Positions 18,477 through 26,705 of a DNA stretch of 64,000 bases are shown here, one piece after another. Origin of the DNA: Flavobacteriales bacterium (GTDB lineage Bacteria; Bacteroidota; Bacteroidia; Flavobacteriales_F; PHOS-HE28); contig JADKGB010000015.1 in assembly GCA_016717225.1 (NCBI GenBank), positions 1 to 64,000 on the forward strand, given 5' to 3'. Each line of letters begins with the position of its first letter. Positions within the stretch are counted from its first letter, which is position 1. The notes under the pieces are model-generated. The model was not told the DNA's origin. It saw only the letters and a list, made by a program, of their open reading frames with translations, and searched no databases. The position numbers were made by a program, and so were the translations under genes.

Positions 18477-19367
18477 ATGCGGATAGGGACACACGGTCGT
18501 TCGCTCGCACTTGCCAGCATTCCTTCGGTACACCGCATTCTCGCCGAAATGCGGAAGCAAGGCATGGTCCCGGTCGTTGATCGTGCACTTGCGGTTCAAA
18601 TGAGTGAGGCCGGCCTCCCGTTGGATGTAGCTACTGAAGTATCAGAGAATCCCGCGTTGGCTGGGATCGAGGTGTTTTTCAGTCTTGGCGGTGATGGTAC
18701 TTTTTTGGACAGTGTTTCCAAAGTCGGAACAACCGGTGTACCTGTTCTCGGCATCAACCTGGGGCGATTGGGTTTCTTGAGCAGTACACGGGAAGAGGGC
18801 ACTGCTGACGCGTTGGCTGCTGTTCGGATGAAGCGCTATACGATCGAAGAACGTGGGTTGCTTGTCATGGAAGGGGAGGGTATTCCGGAGCAAGGGCCAT
18901 ATTTCGCGTTGAACGAGGTAAGCCTGCACAAACGGGATAGTAGCAGCATGTTGGCGGTTCATGCCTCAGTGGGTGACCGGTTCTTGAACACGTATTGGTC
19001 CGATGGATTGATCGTGGCCACCCCCACCGGTAGTACGGCCTATTCGCTCAGCTGCGGTGGCCCTTTGCTGGATCCTGCCTGCGATGCCATGGTGATCACA
19101 CCTATCGCCCCGCACAACCTGAACGTGCGCCCCTTTGTGGTGCCCGGTGGAAGCACGATCCATCTGCGGGCCGAAGCTCGAGGGGACAAGTACCTCATCA
19201 ACCTCGATTCGCGCAGCTTTTCCATGGAGCGGGCCACCAACTTGCGGGTGCGAAGAGCAGACCATCGTGTCCGCTTCATACAGTTGCCGGGTCACGATTT
19301 CTTCAATACCCTGCGCGACAAGCTCGCATGGGGGCTTGATGTTCGGACGGGTTCTGTCGGGCCCTGA
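18477..19367 (+). CDS. nadK: NAD kinase
   Basis: Phosphorylates NAD to NADP in the cytoplasm. A 296-residue protein with the signature FSLGGDGTFLDSVSKVG, the LGINLGRLGFLS loop, and the NAD-binding segment SDGLIVATPTGSTAYSLSCG plus GPLLDPACDAMVITPIAPH. The ATG at 18477 fits the family start (RIGTHGRSLALA). TACTTTCG at 18411-18418 may be its -7 element. In many Bacteroidota nadK sits next to porG and uppS, as here. Confidence 0.96.
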   Translation: MRIGTHGRSLALASIPSVHRILAEMRKQGMVPVVDRALAVQMSEAGLPLDVATEVSENPALAGIEVFFSLGGDGTFLDSVSKVGTTGVPVLGINLGRLGFLSSTREEGTADALAAVRMKRYTIEERGLLVMEGEGIPEQGPYFALNEVSLHKRDSSSMLAVHASVGDRFLNTYWSDGLIVATPTGSTAYSLSCGGPLLDPACDAMVITPIAPHNLNVRPFVVPGGSTIHLRAEARGDKYLINLDSRSFSMERATNLRVRRADHRVRFIQLPGHDFFNTLRDKLAWGLDVRTGSVGP

Positions 19368-19499
19368 TAATTCGGAGTTCGTGGATCATGCAATGGCTGT
19401 GTGATCTTTTAACGGACCTATATGACCCGCCACGAACGAGATCGGTAAGTTCGCGCTCGGATCGAACAAGGATCTTGATCTTGCTTCGTTCCACACCGG

Positions 19500-20399
19500 A
19501 TGTCCAGATCAATAGCCAACGCCATACCAGTTCGCCGACGCCTTGCCAGGTTTGACAATGCGCTGCATGGGGTAGGCTTGGCGGCGATACTGTTGGTTCT
19601 TACCGAACCTGCGGTTGCTCAGGTGAGCGAACTGGGTCTTGGAGGTGGAGTTTCGTATTACATCGGCGACATCAACCCTACGCGACACTACCCGGCAAGT
19701 CTCAAGCCTGCGGTCGCTGGCTTTTTCAGGTACAATTTCAACCAGCATTACTCTGTCCGGTTGCAAGGACTTTATACCAATCTGGAGGCTTACGACAGCG
19801 ATTCGAACGATAGTTTACAACTGTTGCGGAATCTGGGCTTTCGCACGGTTCTTTTTGAAGCAGCCGCAACTGTAGAGATCAACTTCCTGAAATACAGGGG
19901 TATTACCAAGGACAGCAAGAACTGGACGCCATATATCTTCTTCGGCATCGCCTATTTCCATATGAACCCGCAAGGCCAGTTGGACGATACGTGGTACGAC
20001 CTGCAGCCCTTGGGTACTGAAGGCCAAGGAAGTACCGCCGGTGGCGAACCCTATGCGATCGATGTGTTGGCCATACCCTTTGGCGTGGGTTTCAAATTCG
20101 CACTTACGGATAAACTCGACCTTGGGGTAGAATGGGGACTTCGGCGCACATACACGGACTATTTGGACGATGTGAGCGGCAACTATGTGGACAACACCCA
20201 GTTGACCTTTGAAACAGGTCCACTCACCGCTGCCCTCGCCGACCCTAGTGTTCTGCGCGAAACCGGCCTTAATTCCGGCCGTGCCAGGGGCGATACCAAT
20301 ACACGCGATTGGTACCAATACACAGGGGTAAGTCTGTCCATTTTGTTGAACCGGTTCACCGAATGCGATGCCATTTGGGATCGCATGAAGAACAAATAG
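19500..20399 (+). CDS. porG: Type IX secretion system outer-membrane protein PorG (DUF6089)
   Basis: Outer-membrane beta-barrel that anchors the PorK/PorN ring of the T9SS. A signal-anchor (GVGLAAILLVLTEPAVAQ) precedes the DUF6089 signature: VSELGLGGGVSYYIGDINPT, AVAGFFRYNFNQHYSVRLQG, and repeated beta-strands up to WYQYTGVSLSILLNRFTECD. The 299-residue length is slightly above the usual 230-290 because of an N-terminal extension before the signal sequence. Its location between nadK and uppS matches other Bacteroidota. Its presence shows that the cell can export the sorting-domain proteins found at both ends of this window. Confidence 0.9.
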   Translation: MSRSIANAIPVRRRLARFDNALHGVGLAAILLVLTEPAVAQVSELGLGGGVSYYIGDINPTRHYPASLKPAVAGFFRYNFNQHYSVRLQGLYTNLEAYDSDSNDSLQLLRNLGFRTVLFEAAATVEINFLKYRGITKDSKNWTPYIFFGIAYFHMNPQGQLDDTWYDLQPLGTEGQGSTAGGEPYAIDVLAIPFGVGFKFALTDKLDLGVEWGLRRTYTDYLDDVSGNYVDNTQLTFETGPLTAALADPSVLRETGLNSGRARGDTNTRDWYQYTGVSLSILLNRFTECDAIWDRMKNK

Positions 20400-20426
20400 C
20401 CGGTTTCGGCGAACTTCGCGCTCCCT

Positions 20427-21215
20427 GTGGATACCCCTGCCTCTATTTCAAACCCTTCGATCGCGCTTGCGGACGATCTCCGCGCTCGCGTTGATCGGAA
20501 CCGTGTACCGAAGCATATCGCCATCATCATGGACGGCAATGGTCGTTGGGCGGAAAAGCAAGGCGAATTGCGCGTAGTGGGCCATACGCATGGTGTGCCT
20601 AGCGTTCGAGAAACCTTGGTGGCCGCAACCGAATTAGGTGTGAAGTTCCTCACACTTTATGCGTTCAGTACAGAGAATTGGAGCCGCCCGCAAGCTGAAG
20701 TGGACGCGTTGATGGACCTGCTCGTGCACACATTGATGAGTGAGATGGAGAGCCTGCATGAGAACGGCGTGCGCTTGAACACCATCGGCGATACCGACAG
20801 CTTGCCACCAACTTGCAAAGCCACACTGCTGAAAGCCATTCAGCAGACATCGCACAACGACCGGATCACACTTACGCTTGCGCTCAGCTATAGTTCAAGG
20901 TGGGAGATCTTGCGTGCGGTCCGCACTATTGCACAAGACGTGAAAGATGGTCTCCTCGCCATGCATGAGGTGAATGATGCCCTTATCGATAGTCGTTTGA
21001 GCACCGCTGGCATGCCAGACCCTGAATTGCTGATCCGTACCAGTGGCGAACAGCGTATCAGCAATTTCCTTTTATGGCAGATCGCCTACACTGAACTCTG
21101 GTTCACACCGGTTCTTTGGCCGGACTTCCGCAAGGAGCATCTCTTTCAGGCTGTGCTCGATTATCAGAACCGTGAACGCCGTTTCGGACTTACCAGTGAT
21201 CAATTGACCCCGTGA
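20427..21215 (+). CDS. uppS: Isoprenyl transferase (undecaprenyl diphosphate synthase)
   Basis: Cis-prenyltransferase making the C55 lipid carrier for peptidoglycan and polysaccharide. Catalytic Asp lies in PKHIAIIMDGNGRWAEK; other motifs are FLTLYAFSTENWSRP and the C-terminal LLIRTSGEQRISNFLLWQ with IAYTELWF. Translation probably begins at GTG 20427, giving 262 residues with about 25 extra N-terminal residues before the conserved region; no ATG lies before the core. The stop codon overlaps the GTG of bamA (GTGA), so the two are coupled. Confidence 0.96.
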   Translation: MDTPASISNPSIALADDLRARVDRNRVPKHIAIIMDGNGRWAEKQGELRVVGHTHGVPSVRETLVAATELGVKFLTLYAFSTENWSRPQAEVDALMDLLVHTLMSEMESLHENGVRLNTIGDTDSLPPTCKATLLKAIQQTSHNDRITLTLALSYSSRWEILRAVRTIAQDVKDGLLAMHEVNDALIDSRLSTAGMPDPELLIRTSGEQRISNFLLWQIAYTELWFTPVLWPDFRKEHLFQAVLDYQNRERRFGLTSDQLTP

Positions 21216-23722
21216 AGCGCGCGCTGATCATACTTCTTGCCGTCTTTTCCATCTTCTCTGTAACGGCTCAGAAGATCACGGGTCCTGCTTTGGATTATGC
21301 GTTCCCGAAGGAGTATACGATCGGCGGAATAACGGTTAGCGGTTGTGTTCAGAAGGATGCCAACGCGGTGAAATTGTTCAGTGGGTTGCAGGTCGGTGAC
21401 AAGATCCAAATACCGGGTGATCGGATCGGAAAGGCGATCCAGGCCATCTGGGAACAACGGCTCTTTACGGATGTGCGGATCGATGCCGCGGAGATCCGTG
21501 GGACCACCATGTTCCTCCACATCATCGTTCAGGAAAATCCTTCGGTCCGTGGGGTTGGTTTTGGCGGAACGGTAAGCCGTAGTGAAGGCGACAAACTGCG
21601 CGAGGAACTCGGCGACCTCAATGGGCGGCAGGTCAATGATCAGCTCATTGCAGGAATTCGCGCAACGATCAAGCGCTATTACGTGGACAAAGGGCATCTC
21701 GATGCCGATGTCGATGTTGTGCAGAATGCGGACACGGTGGATCCCAATACCGTGGGTCTCACGCTCAAGGTCGATCCAGGTGCCCGGGTTCGCATCAAGG
21801 AGATCGAGTTCCATGGCAATGATCATATCAAAAGCAAACGTCTGCGTCGGGTGCTGAAAGAGACCAAGCGCAAACGTTGGTGGAACGTTTTCGGTAGCAG
21901 CAAATTCAAGAGCTCCGATTTCCGGGATGACAAGGAAAAAGTGATCGCCCTTTACAATGAGAAGGGTTATCGCAATGCCAGCATCGTGAGCGATTCCATG
22001 TCGCGAGTGGGCAAAAAGAAGATCCGCTTGGATATCACGGTGGATGAAGGAAACCGTTTCTACTTCCGCAATATTGAATTCACGGGCAATACGAAGTACC
22101 ACTCCGATACGCTGAAAAGCGTGCTGAAGATCAAACGAGGAGATGTCTACAACAAGAAGCAGTTCGAAAGTCGACTGTATATGAACCCGAGCGGGGTGGA
22201 TATCAGTTCGCTGTACATGGATCGGGGCTACTTGAGTTTCTTTCCGGACCCGATCGAGCGGGTGGAAGGTGATAGCATCGACCTTGAGATCCGGATCCGA
22301 GAAGGCAAGCAATACCGTATTCGCAACGTGACCATCACGGGTAATACGAAAACGTTCGATCACGTAGTGCGCCGTGAACTGCGAACAAGACCAGGTGACC
22401 TTTTCGATCGTAGCGAAGCGATCCGTTCGCAGCAACAACTCGTTGGCCTTGGTTTCTTCGACCCGGAGAAAGTGAATGTGACCCCGACCCCGGATCCGAG
22501 AACCGGACTTGTGGACCTGAACTACACGGTTGAAGAAAAACCCAGTGATCGTCTTGAACTGAGTGGGGGCTATGGCGCTGGCCGCTTGCTCCTGTCTCTG
22601 GGTTTGAGCTTCACGAACTTCAGTATGCGGAAGATCTTCGATGGCAAGGCCTGGAGCCCGTTGCCATCCGGAGATGGTCAAACCCTGAATTTGCGTGCAC
22701 AGACCAACGGGCGCTTCTTCCAGAGCTACTCGATCTCTTTCGTGGAGCCCTGGCTAGGTGGTCGTAAGCCTAATTCGTTGAGCGTATCCGGATATTACAC
22801 TCGGCAAACCAATGGCCAGAGCAGTGATGCGCTCAATACCGATGGCACTTCTGCTTTTCAGGAATTGGGCATTCTCGGCACTTCGGCAGGCTTGGGCTGG
22901 CGTTTGAAATGGCCCGATGATTATTTCTTCTTCAACCTGACCGGTAGCTACCAGCAGTATCGCCTGAACAACTGGAACTCGCTCTTTTCCTTCCGCAATG
23001 GCAACAGCAATGTGATCGCCTTGCAGGCCCGTTTCTCGCGTCGCAGTATAGCCGAGCCCTTTTGGATCACACAAGGCAGCGAAGTATCCTTCAGCGTGAA
23101 AGCCACCCCACCGTTCTCCGCTTTCCAACCCGATAAGGACTATCGCCTTCTTTCGAGCGCCGAGCAGTATGAATTGGCCGAATTCCACAAATGGAAATTC
23201 ACCACGCAGTGGTTCACCAAGCTCACACGGAACAAGAACAAACACGATTTCATATTGATGGCCAGAGCCGGATTCGGCTTTCTGGGCCGTTACACCGAGC
23301 GTAAGGGCGATTCTCCTTTCGAGAGGTTCTACCTCGGTGGAAGTGGCCTCACAGGCTTTCAATTGGATGGACGCGAGATCATTGCGCTACGCGGGTATGA
23401 TGATCTCTCGCTTGCCCCGAGCTTCGGTAGTTTCTTCGTGAACAAGTTCACCGCTGAGCTGCGGTTCCCGGTTTCGCTGAATCCCAGCGCTACCATTTTC
23501 GCAACCACCTTCATTGAAGGAGCGAACGCATACAACGACATCCGGCGTTATGACCCCTTCAAATTGTATCGCAGTGCTGGATTCGGCCTTCGGCTTTTCC
23601 TGCCCATGTTCGGGCCCATGGGGCTTGACTATGCATGGCGTTTTGATGATGTGCCTACGGCCCCGAATATGGCCAAGAGCCAGTTCCATTTCACCATTGG
23701 CATCGATCTTGGAGAACTCTAA
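21212..23722 (+). CDS. bamA: Outer membrane protein assembly factor BamA
   Basis: Folds and inserts beta-barrel proteins into the outer membrane. The 836-residue precursor has a signal peptide (RALIILLAVFSIFSVTAQ), five POTRA domains (about residues 30-440; IGGITVSGCVQKDANAVKLF, IKEIEFHGNDHIKSKRLRRV, FRNIEFTGNTKYHSDTL, IRNVTITGNTKTFDHVVRR) and a C-terminal Omp85 barrel with the lid-loop motif REIIALRGYDD. It ends FHFTIGIDLGEL. The start codon is GTG, overlapping the uppS stop by 4 bp. The downstream OmpH genes encode the chaperones that deliver clients to it. Confidence 0.97.
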   Translation: MKRALIILLAVFSIFSVTAQKITGPALDYAFPKEYTIGGITVSGCVQKDANAVKLFSGLQVGDKIQIPGDRIGKAIQAIWEQRLFTDVRIDAAEIRGTTMFLHIIVQENPSVRGVGFGGTVSRSEGDKLREELGDLNGRQVNDQLIAGIRATIKRYYVDKGHLDADVDVVQNADTVDPNTVGLTLKVDPGARVRIKEIEFHGNDHIKSKRLRRVLKETKRKRWWNVFGSSKFKSSDFRDDKEKVIALYNEKGYRNASIVSDSMSRVGKKKIRLDITVDEGNRFYFRNIEFTGNTKYHSDTLKSVLKIKRGDVYNKKQFESRLYMNPSGVDISSLYMDRGYLSFFPDPIERVEGDSIDLEIRIREGKQYRIRNVTITGNTKTFDHVVRRELRTRPGDLFDRSEAIRSQQQLVGLGFFDPEKVNVTPTPDPRTGLVDLNYTVEEKPSDRLELSGGYGAGRLLLSLGLSFTNFSMRKIFDGKAWSPLPSGDGQTLNLRAQTNGRFFQSYSISFVEPWLGGRKPNSLSVSGYYTRQTNGQSSDALNTDGTSAFQELGILGTSAGLGWRLKWPDDYFFFNLTGSYQQYRLNNWNSLFSFRNGNSNVIALQARFSRRSIAEPFWITQGSEVSFSVKATPPFSAFQPDKDYRLLSSAEQYELAEFHKWKFTTQWFTKLTRNKNKHDFILMARAGFGFLGRYTERKGDSPFERFYLGGSGLTGFQLDGREIIALRGYDDLSLAPSFGSFFVNKFTAELRFPVSLNPSATIFATTFIEGANAYNDIRRYDPFKLYRSAGFGLRLFLPMFGPMGLDYAWRFDDVPTAPNMAKSQFHFTIGIDLGEL

Positions 23723-23755
23723 GGCAGTGATCGCCTAATTTCGCCGGCTTCATCC

Positions 23756-24442
23756 ATGAACCATCTTATCCTCCGCCTCGCTCTTTGCGCATTCGTGCTT
23801 GCACCTGTTGCGGCCAGTGCCCAACGGATCGCTTTCGTGGATACCAAGTACATTCTGGAGCAGATGCCGGATTATGCTGCTGCCCAGCAAGAACTCGATC
23901 ATCAGAGTTCGCTTTGGCAGAAGGAGATCGATGAGCGTTGGAGCCAGATCAAGCGTATGCGCGATGCCTTCAATGCGGAAGCTGTGCTGCTTACCGAGGA
24001 TATGAAGGCAGGCCGGCTGGACGAGATCAACAAGAAGGAGAACGAAGCGCGCGAATTGCAGAAGAAGCGTTTCGGTGTGGGTGGCGATCTTTTCAAGAAA
24101 CGCCAGGAGCTTATTCAGCCGATCCAGGATCGCATATACACCGCCGTGAAAGAAGTTGCCGGTACGAGCTATGTCGCTGTTTTCGACATCGGTGGCATCA
24201 GTAACAACGTGCTCTACGCCAGCGAAAAATTCGACAAAAGCGATAGCGTGCTCCGTAAACTGGGGATCAAGCCCGGAAAAGATGGAGCGGGCAATGCGGG
24301 TAATGTGCGCGGTACGGAAGAGGAGGAGCAACCCGAGGAAAAGGGCAAAGAACCTGAAGGTGGTGGCCGGGATGGTGGTCAGCAGCCCAAGGATGGTGGT
24401 CGTGATGGAGGCGGTACCCAACCTGAAAAACCCAAGAACTAA
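23756..24442 (+). CDS. OmpH/Skp family periplasmic chaperone with Gly/Glu-rich tail
   Basis: Periplasmic holdase of the Skp family. Signal peptide (ILRLALCAFVLAPVAASAQ), then RIAFVDTKYILEQMPDYAAAQQ, a long coiled coil, and the returning beta strand YVAVFDIGGISNNVLYAS. Unlike typical members (about 170 residues) it carries about 45 extra C-terminal residues of low complexity (EEEEQPEEKGKEPEGGG and then two RDGG repeats with Gln/Pro). TAATTTCG at 23736-23743 is a possible -7 element, so the chaperone pair could have its own promoter within the cluster. Confidence 0.93.
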   Translation: MNHLILRLALCAFVLAPVAASAQRIAFVDTKYILEQMPDYAAAQQELDHQSSLWQKEIDERWSQIKRMRDAFNAEAVLLTEDMKAGRLDEINKKENEARELQKKRFGVGGDLFKKRQELIQPIQDRIYTAVKEVAGTSYVAVFDIGGISNNVLYASEKFDKSDSVLRKLGIKPGKDGAGNAGNVRGTEEEEQPEEKGKEPEGGGRDGGQQPKDGGRDGGGTQPEKPKN

Positions 24443-24489
24443 AACCCAATGCCCGATCTTATCAAGGGCCTTTCAACGTGAATACAACC

Positions 24490-24993
24490 ATGAAGAATCT
24501 GTTCATCGCCTTGTGCACCGTGCTCGTGTGTGCAACTGTCGCCAACGCGCAAACCAAGCTCGGTCACATCGATCGACAGGAGCTTATGCTCAAACATCCA
24601 GGACGTCCTGCTGCGGAAGAAAAAATGAAGGCTTTTGCCAAGCAGCTCGATGATCGTTTACAGGCCATGGCTGGAGAATACAAGACCAAGCTCGCTGATG
24701 TTCAGAGCCGTTTCGAGAAAATGACGCAGACAGAGAAAGAGGCTGCTCAGCGTGAACTCAGTGAGATGGAACAGCGCATCCAAACCGCACAGGAAAATGC
24801 GAAGGAGGATCTTGCCAAGCAAGAACAGGAACTTCTTACACCCATGGTGAAGGATGCAGAAGACGCGATCAAAGCCGTTGGTACCGAGAACAACTTCACC
24901 TACATCTTCGACACCAGCATCGGTGCCGTTCTCTTCTATGACCGGGGCGAGGACGTGATGCCCATGGTGAAGAAGAAGATGAACATACCGTAA
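24490..24993 (+). CDS. OmpH/Skp family periplasmic chaperone
   Basis: Second Skp-like chaperone, 168 residues, the usual length. Signal peptide MKNLFIALCTVLVCATVANAQ, then KLGHIDRQELMLKHPGR, coiled-coil arms (QSRFEKMTQTEKEAAQREL) and the strand FTYIFDTSIGAVLFYD. The ATG at 24490 was chosen over an in-frame GTG at 24478 because it begins a clean signal peptide. It lies 47 bp after the first ompH gene; tandem ompH after bamA is usual in Bacteroidota. Confidence 0.94.
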   Translation: MKNLFIALCTVLVCATVANAQTKLGHIDRQELMLKHPGRPAAEEKMKAFAKQLDDRLQAMAGEYKTKLADVQSRFEKMTQTEKEAAQRELSEMEQRIQTAQENAKEDLAKQEQELLTPMVKDAEDAIKAVGTENNFTYIFDTSIGAVLFYDRGEDVMPMVKKKMNIP

Positions 24994-25004
24994 GTCGCAA
25001 GGTC

Positions 25005-25823
25005 GTGGTGGCGCGTGCGCCTATCGGCATCTTCGACAGTGGCGTCGGTGGTCTCACCGTGGCCGCAGTGATCAAGCAGGCGCTCCCCTCGGAGCGCCTG
25101 CTTTATTTTGGTGATGCGGCGCACATACCCTATGGGGATCGTTCGCTCCGCGAGGTTCGTGCATTTAGCGCAGCCATTGTGCGTGCCTTGTTGGCGAAGG
25201 GCTGCAAGTTGATAGTCATCGCTTGCAATACCGCTTCGGCGGCCGCGCTTCGCCATGTCCGCGAGGCTTACCCAATGGTTGTTTTTGTGGGTATGGAACC
25301 GGCCGTTAAGCCCGCAGCTGAACGATCACGGAGCCATGTGGTGGGCGTGATCGCCACACAAGCAACATTCCAAGGGGAACTGTTCGAGAGCGTGTTGGAA
25401 CGGTTCGCTCAGGGTACGCGTGTGATCGAACGACCGTGCCCCGGATTGGTCCAAGCCATCGAAGCGGGCGAACTGGATAGTCCCGGAACAGAGCGCATGC
25501 TTCGCCGCTGGTTGGAGCCGATGCTCGCCGAAGGCATGGACGAACTTGTGCTTGCGTGCACGCACTATCCCTTGGTCCGCCCGCTGATAGAAAGGATCTG
25601 TGGTCTGGAGGTGGAGGTGATCGACCCAGCCCCTGCCGTAGCCCGACAAGTGATGCGCTTGTTGCACGAGCGAGGGCTTGCCGCTTCGGAAGGGAATGGC
25701 TCGTTCCAGTCGTTCACCAGCGGCGAACCTGCTCAAATGGTTCCCGTGTTGCGACTTCTTGGCTTGCCCGATGACGGTATAGCGCGCGCTCTTTGGGAGA
25801 ACGGGGTGCTTACACTTCCTTGA
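25005..25823 (+). CDS. murI: Glutamate racemase
   Basis: Supplies D-glutamate for peptidoglycan. The two catalytic cysteines are present in VIACNTASAAAL and LACTHYPLVRPL; the N-terminal GIFDSGVGGLTVAAVIKQ and YFGDAAHIPYGDRS are canonical. Starts at GTG 25005 (a second GTG follows directly at 25008), 11 bp after the ompH stop. Length 272 residues is normal. Its last 14 bp overlap the convergent gamma-carbonic anhydrase gene tail to tail. Confidence 0.96.
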   Translation: MVARAPIGIFDSGVGGLTVAAVIKQALPSERLLYFGDAAHIPYGDRSLREVRAFSAAIVRALLAKGCKLIVIACNTASAAALRHVREAYPMVVFVGMEPAVKPAAERSRSHVVGVIATQATFQGELFESVLERFAQGTRVIERPCPGLVQAIEAGELDSPGTERMLRRWLEPMLAEGMDELVLACTHYPLVRPLIERICGLEVEVIDPAPAVARQVMRLLHERGLAASEGNGSFQSFTSGEPAQMVPVLRLLGLPDDGIARALWENGVLTLP

Positions 25824-26328
25824 ACCAACCCGCGTATGTCAGGTAGTTCTTGGCGATCCGTTCGATCTCGTTCTTCGATAGATCTTCGCTCACGGGGCCG
25901 AGTGTTTTACCGGGAACTCCAGCAACCAGGCTACCGGGGCCAATTTTCATGTTCTGTGTTACGACCGCACCTGCCGCGATCACACAGCCCTCACCGATCT
26001 CGGCATTGTCCATCACGATCGCCCCCATACCAATGAGCACTTTGTCATGTATGGTGCAGCCGTGTAAGATCGCATTATGCCCAATGCTTACATCGTTGCC
26101 AATGGTAAGCCCAGCGCGTTCGTATGTCGCGTGCAGAACAGCCCCGTCCTGGATGTTCACCCGATCACCGATGCGGATACTATGCACATCTCCACGCACC
26201 ACTGCGTTGTACCAAACACTGCATTGATCGCCCATCACCACATCACCGATCACCACAGCGGTCTCCGCCAAAAATGGATCATGACCGAATTTTGGCGTGA
26301 TCCCTTTGAGCGTTCGAATGAGCGCCAT
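25810..26328 (-). CDS. Gamma-carbonic anhydrase family protein
   Basis: Left-handed beta-helix trimer of the YrdA/gamma-carbonic anhydrase type, 172 residues from ATG 26326-26328. Hexapeptide turns are evident (VVIGDVVMGDQCSVWYNAVV, IGDRVNIQDGAVLHATY, IGNDVSIGHNAILHGC) and the three putative metal-binding histidines (LHATY, GHNAI, LHGC) are retained. Whether it has carbonic anhydrase activity is unknown for most such proteins. It is the last gene of the metal-linked operon, starting 2 bp after the stop of the heavy-metal protein gene. Confidence 0.93.
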   Translation of the reverse strand: MALIRTLKGITPKFGHDPFLAETAVVIGDVVMGDQCSVWYNAVVRGDVHSIRIGDRVNIQDGAVLHATYERAGLTIGNDVSIGHNAILHGCTIHDKVLIGMGAIVMDNAEIGEGCVIAAGAVVTQNMKIGPGSLVAGVPGKTLGPVSEDLSKNEIERIAKNYLTYAGWFKEV

Positions 26329-26330
26329 GG

Positions 26331-26705
26331 TTAGTGCTTCTCTTCCGGTGCAGCTTGGGGAGCAGGTAGACCACAGCCCTCCTTCTTGCAGCAATCAGGG
26401 AGATTTTCGCGAGCCGCCTTGTCCGGCACCATGCTGTCCGCGGCATAGCCCAGTTTGGTGATCGCCGTGCGGATCTTTTCCACGTTCGTCTTCTTGTGGT
26501 CCACTTCCACGTAGATCAAGTTTTTCTCAAGATCCAATTCCACGGCTTTCACACCTTTCTCGTAGAGCAGCTCTGTCTCGATCGTCTCTTTGCACATGTC
26601 GCACACCGCGTTGGTATGTATGGCGAGCGCTGTTGGACCGATCTTGCTTTGCGCTAGGAGCGTTGTTGTTGCTAATGTGAACAGAACGAACAGGAAATTC
26701 TTCAT
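26331..26705 (-). CDS. Secreted heavy-metal-associated (HMA) domain protein
   Basis: A 124-residue periplasmic metallochaperone-like protein. Signal peptide MKNFLFVLFTLATTTLLAQ, then one HMA ferredoxin-like domain (about residues 25-92) with the metal-binding loop TNAVCDMCKETIE (CxxC), and a C-terminal tail with a CC and a Cys near the end (DCCKKEGCG), which may add a binding site. The GMxCxxC consensus has A-V in place of G-M. It overlaps the TonB-dependent receptor gene by 4 bp, so the two are coupled; copper is the likely ligand by analogy with such pairs. Confidence 0.9.
   Translation of the reverse strand: MKNFLFVLFTLATTTLLAQSKIGPTALAIHTNAVCDMCKETIETELLYEKGVKAVELDLEKNLIYVEVDHKKTNVEKIRTAITKLGYAADSMVPDKAARENLPDCCKKEGCGLPAPQAAPEEKH

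Noticed and set aside
21200..22681. 493-codon open frame on the minus strand
   Set aside because: It lies entirely antisense to bamA, whose protein features are unmistakable; the antisense product has no recognisable pattern.
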